The translations under genes and the position numbers were made by a program. From Cohnella rhizosphaerae (GTDB lineage: Bacteria; Bacillota; Bacilli; Paenibacillales; Paenibacillaceae): 64,000 nucleotides of DNA. The DNA is taken from contig NZ_JAPDIA010000001.1 in assembly GCF_029525575.1 (NCBI RefSeq), positions 434,001 to 498,000 of the forward strand, given 5' to 3'. The stretch's first letter is position 1, and each line of letters opens with the position of its first letter. Below the pieces are notes generated by a model, which saw only the letters and a list, made by a program, of their open reading frames with translations, was not told the DNA's origin and ran no database searches. Shown here piece by piece: positions 50,425 through 60,328 of the stretch.

Positions 50425-50937
50425 TCAGGTCCTCCAGCTGCCGCTGCGCTGCCTGCGCCAGACCGAGTAGCGCCACAGCCGGATCGTCAGCAAATAGAGA
50501 ATGCCCGCGCCCAGCACGGCGGCGACGCTATAGACGGTTTTGCGGGTAAGCGCCGCGCGCGCCTTCTGTTTCTCGGTCATGTCGGCCAGCTGCTTGTTCA
50601 GCGCCGCGTTCTGCGCCGCCAGCGCTTCGTTGCGCGCGTTCAGCGCCTCGGTTTCCGCCTGATACTGTTCCGTCCGGTTTTGCATTTCTTCGGCGCGCCG
50701 GTTCAACTCGTCCGTCTGCTCCTGCAGCTTTTGCTGGCTTTCGATATACTGGTCTCTCAGCTCGTCCACTTTTTCGGGCGTCTGGTAGATATCCTTGAAC
50801 CGGTCGTACATCGTGGCCGCCGCGGCCTCGGACGAAGCGTAAGCGAACAGGAAAACGGCGCAAGCCGCGGTCAACAGCGAGGACCGCAAAGCCCGCCGTC
50901 GACCTTTTGCCGGTACGCGCTTACGTAAAGTGGTCAT
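50425..50937 (-). CDS. Membrane protein with coiled-coil domain
   Basis: A 170-residue protein. A signal-type hydrophobic helix (LLTAACAVFLFAYASSEAAA) comes first, then a long coiled coil from about residue 50 to 125 rich in Glu, Gln and Asn. A transmembrane helix (TVYSVAAVLGAGILYLLTI) and a basic tail end the protein. The coiled coil therefore lies outside the membrane, with the C-terminus inside. No family recognised. Its gene runs directly into the AIM24 gene. Confidence 0.75.
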   Translation of the reverse strand: MTTLRKRVPAKGRRRALRSSLLTAACAVFLFAYASSEAAAATMYDRFKDIYQTPEKVDELRDQYIESQQKLQEQTDELNRRAEEMQNRTEQYQAETEALNARNEALAAQNAALNKQLADMTEKQKARAALTRKTVYSVAAVLGAGILYLLTIRLWRYSVWRRQRSGSWRT

Positions 50938-51018
50938 GGATCCGCTCCTCTCCGCTGCCGCGCAGCCCTATGATTTTCTATTCTAGCACGATTCGCCAGC
51001 ATTCGCCCGATTGCGAGC

Positions 51019-52582
51019 CTATAGCGCCTCGATAATATCGCCGGCGATCAGGGAAGCCGCCTGCGGGCGCAAAGCCGCCGCGCGGTCTCCCGCAAGACCG
51101 TGCCAGTACACGCCGCAAGCGGCGGCCTCGAGCGCGTCCAGGCCTTGTCCGAGCAAGCTGCCGATGATGCCCGCGAGCGCATCCCCCGCGCCGCCGGTCG
51201 CCATGCCCGGATTGCCGGTCGTATTGACGAACGCCCGTCCGTCCGGCGAAGCGACGACCGTGCGGGCGCCCTTCAGCACGACGGTCACAGCGTGCGTCGC
51301 GGCGTAGTCCCGCGCCAGTCCGATCCGGTCGCGCTGCGCTTCGGGCACGGTCATGCCGGCGAGCCGCGCCATCTCGCCCGGATGCGGCGTGATGACCGTC
51401 GGCGCCCCGCGTCGCGGCCATACGCCGTGGCGCGGGCCGGCGTCCGCGATCATGTTGAGCGCGTCCGCATCGACCAGAACCGGCGCTTGCACGCGCTCCA
51501 GCACGACGCGCAGCCAAGCGCCGTCGCCGTCCCAGCGGCCCATGCCGGGACCGACGACGAGCGCATCGGCGTTCGCTGTCGCCTCCGCGAGCCGCTCGGG
51601 ATTGACCTGCCGCCATTCACCGGCTCCGTCGTCCGGCACGGCCCGCAGCATGATCTCCGGCGCGAAGCCTCGCAGGCCCGGCACGGCCGAAGCCGGCTGC
51701 GCCCAGCTGACCAGCCCGCTGCCGGCGCGCAAAGCGGCGCGGGCGCTCAGCAGTCCGGCGCCGCTCATGAGCGCGGAGCCCGCAGCGACCAGCACATGGC
51801 CATAGGTGCCCTTGTGCGAGTCTTCCTTACGAGGCAGGGGGGAACCGGAGCCCAAGCTTCGTCCGCAGCGACTCGGCGTTCAATAAATACGTGCGAACGC
51901 CGGCCCGTTCGGCCGCATCGGCGGGAATGCCGATCGGCCTCACGACGACCTCGCCTGCGTATTCGGCGCCCGGGTGCTGATGCAGTCCCCGCTTCGCATA
52001 GGCCAAAGCCACGGTTATCTTCGCGCGGATGCAAGCCTTCGCCGCCTCGCCGGTATCCGCATTTAATCCGCTCGGGATGTCGACCGCGACGACCGGCAGT
52101 CCGCTTTCGACGGCCGCGTCGATCAATGCCGCATAAGGCGCGCGCGGCTCGCCCGCGCTCCCGGTGCCGAGCAGCGCGTCGATCAAGCCGTCGAATCCCT
52201 CGAACCAGCCTTCGGCCGCGCACTGCCCGGGCGGCGCATAGACCCGAGCCGGAATGCCCAAGCGGCTTGCGATGTCCCGCTGCAGCGCCGCGGCGCCGCG
52301 CATTCGCTCCGGCGGCTCGGCGTACAGCACCGCGACGCGGTAGCCCATGTCGCGGAGATGCCGCGCGCATACAAGGCCGTCTCCCCCGTTGTTCCCTTTG
52401 CCCGCGAGGATCAGCCAGCCGAAGCCCGCGCCTTTGCCGGCCGCGTCGGCAAAGCGCTTGGCCTCCTCGGCGACGGCGCGCCCCGCGTTTTCCATGAGCG
52501 CCTCCTGCGGAATGCCGATCTCCTCGATCGCGCTCGCGTCGATCGCCCGCATTTCTCCCGAAGTTACGAGTTCCATCCGCAC
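51019..52582 (-). CDS. nnr: Bifunctional NAD(P)H-hydrate epimerase/ADP-dependent dehydratase (one frameshift)
   Basis: This enzyme repairs hydrated NAD(P)H. The N-terminal epimerase shows MENAGRAVAEEA, LAGKGNNGGDGLVCARHL and VAVDIPSGLNADTG. The C-terminal ribokinase-like dehydratase shows GTYGHVLVAAGSALMSGA, VVGPGMGRW, VITPHPGEMARL and NPGMATGGAGDALAGIIG. The two domains are in different frames. A G6 run (51837-51842) at the junction explains it, and five G gives 520 residues. A GTG at 52582 is the likely start, nine bases after GGAGG. Confidence 0.92.
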
Positions 52583-52715
52583 CGCTGCACGCCTCCTTAT
52601 ATAGAATTATTAAACAATTTTAACATTCCGAACGCTGTTAATTTTCTCCGTTGGTCGCTTTTAGCGGTATGAATTTGTTACTATTATAGAACAGGATGGG
52701 AGGGGATCGTCACCG

Positions 52716-53322
52716 ATGTCCGATATTTTGACACAGCTTAAAGAACGTACCGCGCCCCAGCACCACCGCGCGGAGCAGAACAAATATACCTCGGCGATGT
52801 TGGATCATACGATCACGCTTGAGCAATATAGGGAATACCTGGCCTTATTTTACGGCTATATCCTCCCGCTCGAACGCGCATTCGAAGCAAGACCGGAGTG
52901 GGAAGCGCTTCGGTTCGATATTGGCGCCCGGACGAAGCATCGCTTGCTCGAAGCGGACTTGCACGCGCTCGGCCTGGACGCACGCGCGGTCGATAACCTG
53001 CCGCACTGCCAATCGTTGCCCGACGTATCGTCGTTCCCCCCGCATTCTCGGATGCATGTACGTGCTCGAAGGATCCACGCTGGGCGGCCAGATGCTGACG
53101 AAGCTGCTCATGAAGGATCTGCCGGTCTCGCCGGATACGAACGCCAGCTACTTCAACAGCTACGGCGCGGATGTCCGCGAGCGCTGGACCGAGTTCCGCG
53201 AGATGCTCGCCTCTCAGGCGCGTACCGGAGAGGATGAACGCGAGATGCTGGCTTCGGCCGGCGAAACTTTCGACCGCTTGCGCGATTGGATCGAGGCGCC
53301 GAACGGGACGGTATCCCGTTAA
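52716..53322 (+). CDS. bphO: Biliverdin-producing heme oxygenase (one frameshift)
   Basis: Heme oxygenase opens heme to biliverdin, iron and CO, using a reductant. The N-terminal part has TAPQHHRAEQN with the proximal heme-ligand His at about 16 and LFYGYILPLERAFE. The C-terminal part has the distal helix GCMYVLEGSTLGGQ. A C6 run at 53036-53041 separates them; five C joins SSFP to RILGCMYVLEG and gives 201 residues. The next gene, 24 bases downstream, is a bacteriophytochrome, so this enzyme supplies its biliverdin chromophore. Confidence 0.92.
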
Positions 53323-53346
53323 ATATTCAATAAAGGCTGGTGCATA

Positions 53347-55901
53347 ATGACCGATGATTACGACAACGGCTTCGAGAACGAACTGAATCGCTCGTTGCTT
53401 ACCGAAGGCGACTTTACGGACGAACCGATCGACCTTACGAACTGCGAGAAGGAACCGATCCATATTCCCGGCATGATCCAGCCTCACGGCGCGCTGCTCG
53501 CCGCGACGAACGACGACGCGCGCACGATCTTGCACTGCAGCCGCAATGTCGATGTGCTGCTTGGAGCGTCTGCGGAAACGCTGCTCGGGCAGCCGCTGTC
53601 CGCCGTGATCGGCGCGCAGGCCCTCGCGTTTATCGAAGAGTCGCTCGTCCGTCCTGCCGCGGGAGACAAGCAGCATTCTCTGGAGATGACGATCGATCTG
53701 CCGGGCGGACCGGCGGAATTTTTCGCGATCTTTCATGTCAGCGACGATATGCTGGTCGTCGAGCTGGAGCGCCCAGCGGACGACGATGCGCCCGCCGTGA
53801 ACGACTTCGAATGGGTCCAGGCGTTTTTTACGCGGATCAAGCGCACGCATAGCCGGGCCGGCGCCAGTCAGGTGGCCGCCGAGCTCGTCAAGGACATCCT
53901 CGGCTACGATCGGGTGATGGTCTACGAATTCGACGCGGACTGGAACGGCAAAGTCATTGCCGAAGCCAAAAACAGCACCATGGAATCTTTCCTTGGCCAT
54001 CACTACCCCGCTTCGGACATTCCGAAGCAGGCCCGGGCGCTGTACGTGCGCAATTGGGTGCGTACGATCGTCGATATGGATTACGAGCCCGTGCCTGTCG
54101 TCCCTACGCTTCAACCGTCGGGCAAACCGCTGAACTTGAGCTTGTCCGTCCTGCGCAGCGTATCCCCCATTCATATCGAATATATGAAAAATATGGGCGT
54201 TGGCGCCACCATGACGATCTCGCTCATTCACGGCGGCGAGCTCTGGGGCATGATCGCCTGCCACCACGAGTCGCCCAAGTACGTGCCGCACCGGCAGCGC
54301 AATCTTTGCAATTTTCTCGGTTCGTTTTTTTCCAGCGAGCTTCACCAGCGCCAGAAGCTGGACGACTACCAGGACGAGCTGCATCTCAAATCGCTGGCGC
54401 AGCGGCTGGCTCGCATCTTCGGCGCCCCGGGTACGCCTGAACAGCTCAAGGACAAGCTCGCCGCGGACGAAGACGCGCTGTTGTCCGTCATGAACGCTTC
54501 GGGCGCGGCCGTGCAGTACAAGGGACGTCTGCTGCTGTTCGGCAGCACGCCGACCGCAGCCGAGATCGTCAAGCTGTCGGTCTGGCTCAGCCAGCAGGCA
54601 GAGGATTACGCGTATCATACGAATCGGCTCTCCTCGGTTTATCCGCAGGCCGCCGAATATCCGGACAAGGCGGCAGGCGTCATCTTCCTGTCGCTGTCCT
54701 CGGACTATCGCGATCATATTTTGTGGTTCAGGCCGGAGGTCGTACAGACGGTCACCTGGGCGGGAGACCCTGCCAAAGCCGTCGTACGCGTCGGCGAAGG
54801 CTATCGGATCTCGCCGCGCAAGTCGTTCGAAGCGTGGCAGGAGGTCGTCACGAATACGTCGCTCCCCCTGGGAGTCGAAGGAGCTTCATACGCTGTCCGA
54901 TCTGAAGTCGATCGCCCTCAAGCAGACCGAAGAAGATCTGAGACTCGCAGAGGAAAAGTCGATCTTGTACGCGCGCACGCTGAAAGAAAACGAGTCGCGG
55001 TATTTGCAGCTCATGGAATACTCGGCCGTCGCCTTCGTCACGTTGACCGAAGGCCGAATCGTGTTCGCCAACCTCGAGGCCGCCCGCCTGCTGCATGCCT
55101 CCGAAGCGTCGGATCTGATCGGCCGCGAACTCGCGGACTGGATAGACCCGTCTTCCGAGGCCGAACTGGCTCACATGCTGGGACGCATCGGAGCGGCCGC
55201 GACGCAGCTCCGGTCCTGTCGACTGCGGATGAAGGCCGCCTCGGACGCGCCGGTCGAGCTCGAAATGACGCTCGCCCATGTGTTTTACGGCGGCAAACCG
55301 TCGATCATGGCGATCGCCCGCGAAGCTTCGGGGGGATGCCGGCGAGGAAAATCTGTTCACGGAAGTGACGCGGGAGTTGTCCCGGTACATTCATACGGAC
55401 AGCTTGACCGAGCTTCCGAACCGACGCTGCTTTGACGAAAATCTGGATAAAGATTGGCTGAAAAGCGCGGAAGTCGGCAAAGCGATGGCGATCATCATGC
55501 TGGACCTCGATAATTTCCGGTCGTACAACGCCATGTTCGGGTACCAAGGCGCAGACAATTGCCTCCGCTGGGTCGCCGAATCGCTTAGCGCGGTCGGGAA
55601 TATGCGAAATGCGGTCGTCTCCCGTTACGGCGGCGCTTCGTTCGTGCTGACGCTGTCGGAGGATCGGACGCCGGAAGGCCGGGCTCGCGTCGACATGCTG
55701 GCCGATCAGCTCCGGCAGACGGTCATCTCGCTGCAGATTCCGCATCCGCAGCCGGGCATCGGCGAATATTTGACGGCAAGCGTAGGCGTCGCCGTCGAGG
55801 CCGACGTGCGCGAAGGGACGCCGTCGGACCTGGTTGCCCGTGCGGAGAAGGCGCTCGCGATCGCCAAAGCGGAAGGAAAAAACCGCGTCTCGGTCTTGTA
55901 A
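53347..55901 (+). CDS. bphP: Bacteriophytochrome with PAS and degenerate GGDEF output (two frameshifts)
   Basis: A red/far-red light sensor. The chromophore-binding Cys33 lies in TNCEKEPIHIPGMIQPHG. The PAS-GAF-PHY core has PASDIPKQAR (221-230) and the PHY-tongue motif PRKSF (490-494). A coiled linker, a PAS domain (YLQLMEYSAVAFVTL ... ARLLHAS) and a GGDEF-fold domain follow (DSLTELPNRRCFDEN, IIMLDLDNFRSYNAMFGYQGAD). The signature is GGASF (codons 55629-55643) instead of GGDEF, so cyclase activity is doubtful. Frame breaks at C5 (54864-54868) and G6 (55330-55335) are repaired by removing one base each, giving 850 residues. It is co-transcribed with bphO. It may bind GTP or c-di-GMP rather than make it. 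Confidence 0.92.
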
Positions 55902-55951
55902 AATCGAGCGCCCTAAGCGGTGAACGCCGGAATGGCAAGCGTGTTTATCGT

Positions 55952-56783
55952 TCAAGGCGCAAAGCCCGACCTGCTGATCTTCAGCTCGTCTTCCCGATAA
56001 TACGCGGCGAGCCGTTCGTACACGGTTCGCCACGCATCCGGCGAATGCCACTCGGTCGCGCCAAGCTTCGCGTACAGCGGTTCGAGACCCAATCTTTTCG
56101 TTCGGCGCCCGCCGCTGCCGTCCCCCATCTCGAAGTCGTCTATGACGATACGGTCCGCCACCGGCCGCAGCAAAGCCGGCAAGCGCTCGCTGCTTGGCAG
56201 CACGGGCGCGACCGCCGCCTGGACGGGCACGCCGGCTTCCTTAAGGCGGGCGAGCGCTTTGATCCTGGCGGCGATCGGCGGCGCTGCGGGAGCGAACGCC
56301 CGCCGCACCTCTTCAAGGTCGGTCTCGACCGTCATGCTCACCCGGACGCGACCGCCCAGCCGCCGCAGCAGGTCGATGTCTCGCGTTACGAGCGGACTGC
56401 GCGTCTGTACGAGCAGGAAGTCCGGCGGCGTTTCCGCCATCGCTTCGAGCAGCGAACGCGTGACGCGTTCGCGGTACTCCGCAGGCTGGTACGGATCCGT
56501 GCTGGAAGACATGAAGATGCGGACGGGTCCTTTGGTTGACGCTCGGGCCAGCTCCTTTTGCAGCAATTCGGCCGCGCCTTGTTTGACGTCCACCCACGCG
56601 CCCCACGCTTCCTCGCGGAACGCCGCGACGGGCATGCTCCGCACGTAGCAATAGGAGCAGCCAAAAGCGCAGCCGCCATACGGATTCAGCGTATGCGTAT
56701 AATCTTCAAGAAAGCCCAACGCCCTGTTCAGCAGCGATTTGGGCTTTTTTGTTTTTGTATTGCACTTTTGGCCGATCGCCCAT
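55952..56783 (-). CDS. SPL-family radical SAM protein (one frameshift near the start)
   Basis: The radical SAM cluster motif is CAFGCSYC (CxxxCxxC) within TLNPYGGCAFGCSYCYVRSM. SSSTDPYQPAEYR and TDFLLVQTRS-like PDFLLVQTRSPLV follow, as in the Rv2578c/SplB-like group. The family's usual lead-in (KKPKSLLNRALGFLEDY) is restored when a T6 run at 56745-56750 is read as five. That also gives a start at 56783 with GAGGTG upstream and a 276-residue protein. True spore photoproduct lyases are longer and carry a C-terminal Cys hydrogen donor that I do not see, so DNA photoproduct repair is only a possibility. Confidence 0.82.
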
Positions 56784-56985
56784 CGTTGTCGTCACCTCGC
56801 TGGAATGGATGTAAAGGCAGTGGTTCGGTCTGAACAGACGCATCGGGCATCGCCGGGCTTGCGATACGCGCATTTGGGCGCTATCTCGCCGCTTGCGGCC
56901 GGCATATCCACATTGTATAAGAGCAAGTTTACAAAATTCGTTCCCCCCCGAATTTAAGTTACAATGGCAACGGAGGATGATAACC

Positions 56986-57885
56986 ATGCCATTCGAACCG
57001 ACGGTAACCCTTGCCGTTCCGGAGGATTACAGCTTTTCGGCCAATCTCGGCTATCTGGCGCGCTCGCCAAAAGAGTGCCTTCATCGCATCCAGGGCGACC
57101 GCCTGTACAAGGCGCTTCCGCTGCCGGACGCGCCGGTCGTCGAGATCGGCGCCGCTCCCGGCGGCGGGCTGCTTGTCGCCTTTGCGGGCGATCGCGGCTT
57201 GCCGAGCGGCGACGTCCGTCAAGATGCGGCCGCCTATATCCGCGAGTGGCTCGATCTGGACACGGATCTCGCGCCATTCTACCGGCTTGCCGCCGAAGAT
57301 CCGGTCTTGGCTGCCGCGGCTTCCACGCACAGAGGCTTGCGCCTGGTCGGCATTCCCGATCTGTTCGAAGCGATGGCCTGGGGCATCCTCGGACAGCAGA
57401 TCAACCTGGCGTTCGCCTACACGTTGAAGGCACGCCTGGTGGAAGCGTATGGCGCTCAGGTCTCCGGCGCCGGCAATGTTTATTGGACGTTTCCCCAGCC
57501 CCAAGTCGTCGCCGGCCTGGAGGTCAAAGACCTGCTTCCGCTCAAGCTCACGGTCAAAAAGTGCGAGTATCTCATTCATGTCGCGGAGCTGATCGCGGCC
57601 GGCGCGGTGTCCAAAGGGATGCTCCAGGAAATGGGATGCCGCGAGGCGGAAAAAACGCTTGTCCGCATTCGCGGCATCGGGCCGTGGACCGCGAATTACG
57701 TCATGATGCGCTGCCTGCGGATGAAGGAAGCCTTTCCGATCGACGACGTCGGCCTGCATCATGCGCTGCGACATGTCATGCGCCGCGACGCCAAGCCGAC
57801 CCGCGAGGAAATCTTGCGGCTGTCGACCGGCTGGGGCGGTTGGGAGTCGTACGCGACGTTTTATTTGTGGCGACTGCTCTATTGA
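56986..57885 (+). CDS. alkA: DNA-3-methyladenine glycosylase II
   Basis: A 299-residue base-excision glycosylase that removes alkylated purines. It has the N-terminal AlkA domain, GILGQQINLAFAYTLKARLV, and the helix-hairpin-helix GIGPWTANYVMMRCLRM followed by the catalytic Asp in FPIDDVGLHHAL. The length is close to B. subtilis AlkA (303). The ATG at 56986 is chosen because CGGAGG is nine bases upstream; the earlier in-frame ATG at 56977 touches it. It is convergent with ogt-adaA, which encode the matching adaptive-response repair proteins. Confidence 0.93.
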   Translation: MPFEPTVTLAVPEDYSFSANLGYLARSPKECLHRIQGDRLYKALPLPDAPVVEIGAAPGGGLLVAFAGDRGLPSGDVRQDAAAYIREWLDLDTDLAPFYRLAAEDPVLAAAASTHRGLRLVGIPDLFEAMAWGILGQQINLAFAYTLKARLVEAYGAQVSGAGNVYWTFPQPQVVAGLEVKDLLPLKLTVKKCEYLIHVAELIAAGAVSKGMLQEMGCREAEKTLVRIRGIGPWTANYVMMRCLRMKEAFPIDDVGLHHALRHVMRRDAKPTREEILRLSTGWGGWESYATFYLWRLLY

Positions 57886-57927
57886 TGGAAACGCTGCAAG
57901 AGTCAATAAGCCGGCGGCGGCGCCAGG

Positions 57928-58455
57928 TCAGACCCGCACGCCTCGCTCGAGCTCAAGCAGCCGGGTCTTCATCTCAAGGCCGCCGCGATAGCCGGTCATG
58001 GCCCCGCTCTTGCCCACGACGCGATGGCAGGGTACGCATACGAGCACCGGATTGGCGCCGATCGCCGCCCCGACCGCGCGCATCGCGGAAGGCCTGTCTA
58101 CCAAGGCCGCGATCTCGCTGTAGGAACGCGTTTCCCCGTAGGGGATACCGAGCAGCGCCTGCCATACGGCCTGCTGAAAGGCGGTGCCCTTCATATCGAC
58201 GGGCGCTTCGAACGTACGCCGCGCTCCGTCCAGATATTCCGTTAATTCGCGCGCGTACGGCGCCAGCGCGGCGTCGTCCCGGACGAGCGCCGCTCCCGGC
58301 ATCCGGGCGCTTACCCAGGCTTCAAGCTGCTCGAAGGGCATATCCGGCGAGCCGATGTAGCAGAGCCCCCGTTCCGTCGCCGCGACGTGAAGCCGCCACG
58401 TCCCGTGCTCGATTCGCGACCAGCGGACAACTTGTCCCTTTTGCGCAATCGTCAT
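57928..58455 (-). CDS. ogt: Methylated-DNA--protein-cysteine S-methyltransferase (Ogt/AdaB)
   Basis: This suicide repair protein moves the methyl group from O6-methylguanine to its own cysteine. The 175-residue product has FQQAVWQALLGIPYGETRSY and the active-site VPCHRVVGKSGAMTGYRGG. The start at 58455 overlaps the adaA stop by four bases (ATGA), so the two are coupled as adaA-adaB. The upstream continuation of the reading frame is the shadow of adaA. Confidence 0.95.
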   Translation of the reverse strand: MTIAQKGQVVRWSRIEHGTWRLHVAATERGLCYIGSPDMPFEQLEAWVSARMPGAALVRDDAALAPYARELTEYLDGARRTFEAPVDMKGTAFQQAVWQALLGIPYGETRSYSEIAALVDRPSAMRAVGAAIGANPVLVCVPCHRVVGKSGAMTGYRGGLEMKTRLLELERGVRV

Positions 58456-59063
58456 TCCGATACCTCCCCGTAAGCCGGCCTGCGTCCCAGCCTTCTGAAC
58501 TCGCTGGGCGTCGTGCCGGTTCTCTGCTTGAATACGGTAATAAAATAGGGCATGCTGCCAAAACCCACCGCATCGGCGATCTCGGCCATCGGCATGCCCG
58601 TCGTCTCGAGCAGCTCGATCGCCCGCGCGATGCGCGTCCGCTGTACATATTCGACCGGCGTGACGCCCGCGATTCGCTTGAAAATACGATGCAGGTGATA
58701 AGGGCTTCCCCGATACAACTCGGCGAGGCGGTCCAGCGTGATCGGCTCGTAGTAACAGCGGTCGATGAAATCCGTCATCTGACCGACCCATTCCGCGTCC
58801 GGCAGCTTCCGGTCGGTCGGCCTGCACCGCTTGCAGGGACGGTAACCCGCCTCCAGCGCCGGCTCCGAATCCGCGAAAATCCGCACATTCTCGCGCTTCG
58901 GCGCCCGGGATTTGCACGAAGGACGGCAAAAGATGCCCGTCGTCATGACCGCGTACCGGAACGAATCGTTGTAAGCCGCATCGTTGCCGACAATCGCCGT
59001 CCATTGCTCCTCGTTGGGCGCGTCTCCCGCGTATGCCGTTCGATTGTTCGTTCTGACGCCCAT
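58452..59063 (-). CDS. adaA: AdaA: methylphosphotriester-DNA methyltransferase and AraC-type activator
   Basis: The N-terminal Ada zinc domain has the four Cys in GIFCRPSCKSRAP and YRPCKRCRP; the first Cys of the pair accepts methyl from phosphotriesters. The C-terminal AraC DNA-binding domain has ITLDRLAELYRGSPYHLHRIFKR and MAEIADAVGFGSMPYF. Methylated AdaA activates its own operon and alkA in B. subtilis. The ATG at 59063 has AGGGGAGG eight bases upstream; starts at 59069 or 59072 sit on top of that site. Confidence 0.93.
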   Translation of the reverse strand: MGVRTNNRTAYAGDAPNEEQWTAIVGNDAAYNDSFRYAVMTTGIFCRPSCKSRAPKRENVRIFADSEPALEAGYRPCKRCRPTDRKLPDAEWVGQMTDFIDRCYYEPITLDRLAELYRGSPYHLHRIFKRIAGVTPVEYVQRTRIARAIELLETTGMPMAEIADAVGFGSMPYFITVFKQRTGTTPSEFRRLGRRPAYGEVSE

Positions 59064-59174
59064 CCGCATCACCTCCCCTCAAGTATACCCGCAATCCCGA
59101 ACGTCCGTAAGGTTTTCGGATTACAAGCGCAAGATCCCGAAATCTTACCCGGACACTGGCACAGAAAGATCCGA

Positions 59175-59216
59175 TTGACTCCGATGCCTGCCGGTGGCAT
59201 AATGTACGCGTGTACA
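59175..59216 (+). promoter_or_regulatory. Promoter with overlapping LacI-type operator
   Basis: TTGACT (59175-59180), 17 bases, CATAAT (59198-59203), then the dyad TGTACGCGTGTACA (59203-59216, arms TGTAC/GTACA with the central CG usual for LacI operators) over the predicted transcription start. The downstream gene encodes a LacI repressor, so autoregulation is likely. Confidence 0.65.
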
Positions 59217-59285
59217 TTGTTGAACCTCTGCATCGCTTCAGACAGTAGAATCGACGCGATCGCGCCGGGAAAGGAGTCGAAACGC

Positions 59286-60298
59286 ATGGCTACGCGCAGG
59301 GAAGTCGCCGAATTGGCCGGCGTCTCCGAGGCGACGGTATCCCGCGTAATGAACGGCGTAGGACCGATCAAGGAAGAGACGCGGCGCAAGGTTGCCGCCG
59401 CCGCCGCCGAGCTCGGCTACCAATTGAACGCCCTCGCCTCCGGCTTCGCCAAAGGAAGAAGCGGCAACATCGGGGTCGTTCTGCCGCACGTGCCGAAGGT
59501 CAGGCTGTTTTCCACGTATTATTTTTCCGAGATTTTGAGCGGCATCGGGGACGCGCTGCATCTGGCCGGATACGGTCTGCTGCTGCTTTACCGCAATCCG
59601 CAAACGCAGTACGATTACGTGTCGCTTTATCGGACGCGCAGAGTAGACGCATGCCTGATTCTCGGCGCGAGCGCGCTGCCCGAGGAGCGGTCCTCCGTCT
59701 TCGCCCTCGCCGACGAAGGATTGCCCTGCTGCGTCGTGGACCAGCGCTATGCGCGGGCGGGACTGCCTTGCGTGGGCGCCGATCATCGGGCAGGCGCTTA
59801 TGCGGCGACGCGGTACATGCTGAACGCCGGCCATCGCCGAATCGGCTTTTTTGAACGGCTCGCCGCATTACTCCAACAGCGCGGACCGCTTCGAAGGCTA
59901 CCGGCAAGCGCTCGACGAGTCCGGCCTTTTCCCCGATCCTGCGCTGCTGTTCGAAGGCAACTACAGCCGCAAGAGCGGACACGAAGCCGCCGGCGCGATC
60001 TTCGAACGGCTTGCGTCGTTGGACGGCCTCCTTTGCGCGAACGACCGAATGGCGATCGGCGCGATCCAGGGGCTGCGCGAACGCGGGGTTGAGGTGCCGC
60101 AGCGGCTGCCCGTCATCGGCTACGACAATTCCGACGCCTCCAGCCTGACCGATCCGCCGCTGACGACGGTCGAGGTGCCTTTTTTACGAAATGGGTCGGT
60201 TAGCCGCCGAAACGGTGCTGGCCATGCTCGCCGGAGAGAATACGAGTACGGACGACGTGCTGCTGCCCACGCAACTTATCATAAGGCGCTCCTGCTGA
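59286..60298 (+). CDS. LacI family transcriptional regulator (two frameshifts)
   Basis: The helix-turn-helix is at the very start (ATRREVAELAGVSEATVSRV), followed by the sugar-sensing core (GNIGVVLPHVPKVRLFSTYY, AGAYAATRYMLNAGHRRIGF, GLLCANDRMAIGAI, LPVIGYDNSDASSLTDPPLT). The frame breaks at T6 (59847-59852) and T6 (60180-60185). Five T at each joins GFL to NGSPHYSNSADRFEGY and VPF to YEMGRLAAETVLAML, giving 336 residues. It probably controls the ThuA and Gfo/Idh genes directly downstream and its own promoter. Confidence 0.9.
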
Positions 60299-60328
60299 TG
60301 GCGCGCGAACGAAAAGGACGGGATATTC

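Noticed and set aside
56711-56750. Terminator-like hairpin (AAGCCCAA/TTGGGCTT plus T6)
   Set aside because: It lies inside the restored N-terminus of the SPL-like gene and is explained by coding for KKPK and ALG.
56964-60092. 1042-codon plus-strand open frame
   Set aside because: Most of it is out of frame with alkA and antisense to ogt-adaA; only the end is real, as the N-terminal part of the LacI gene at 59286.
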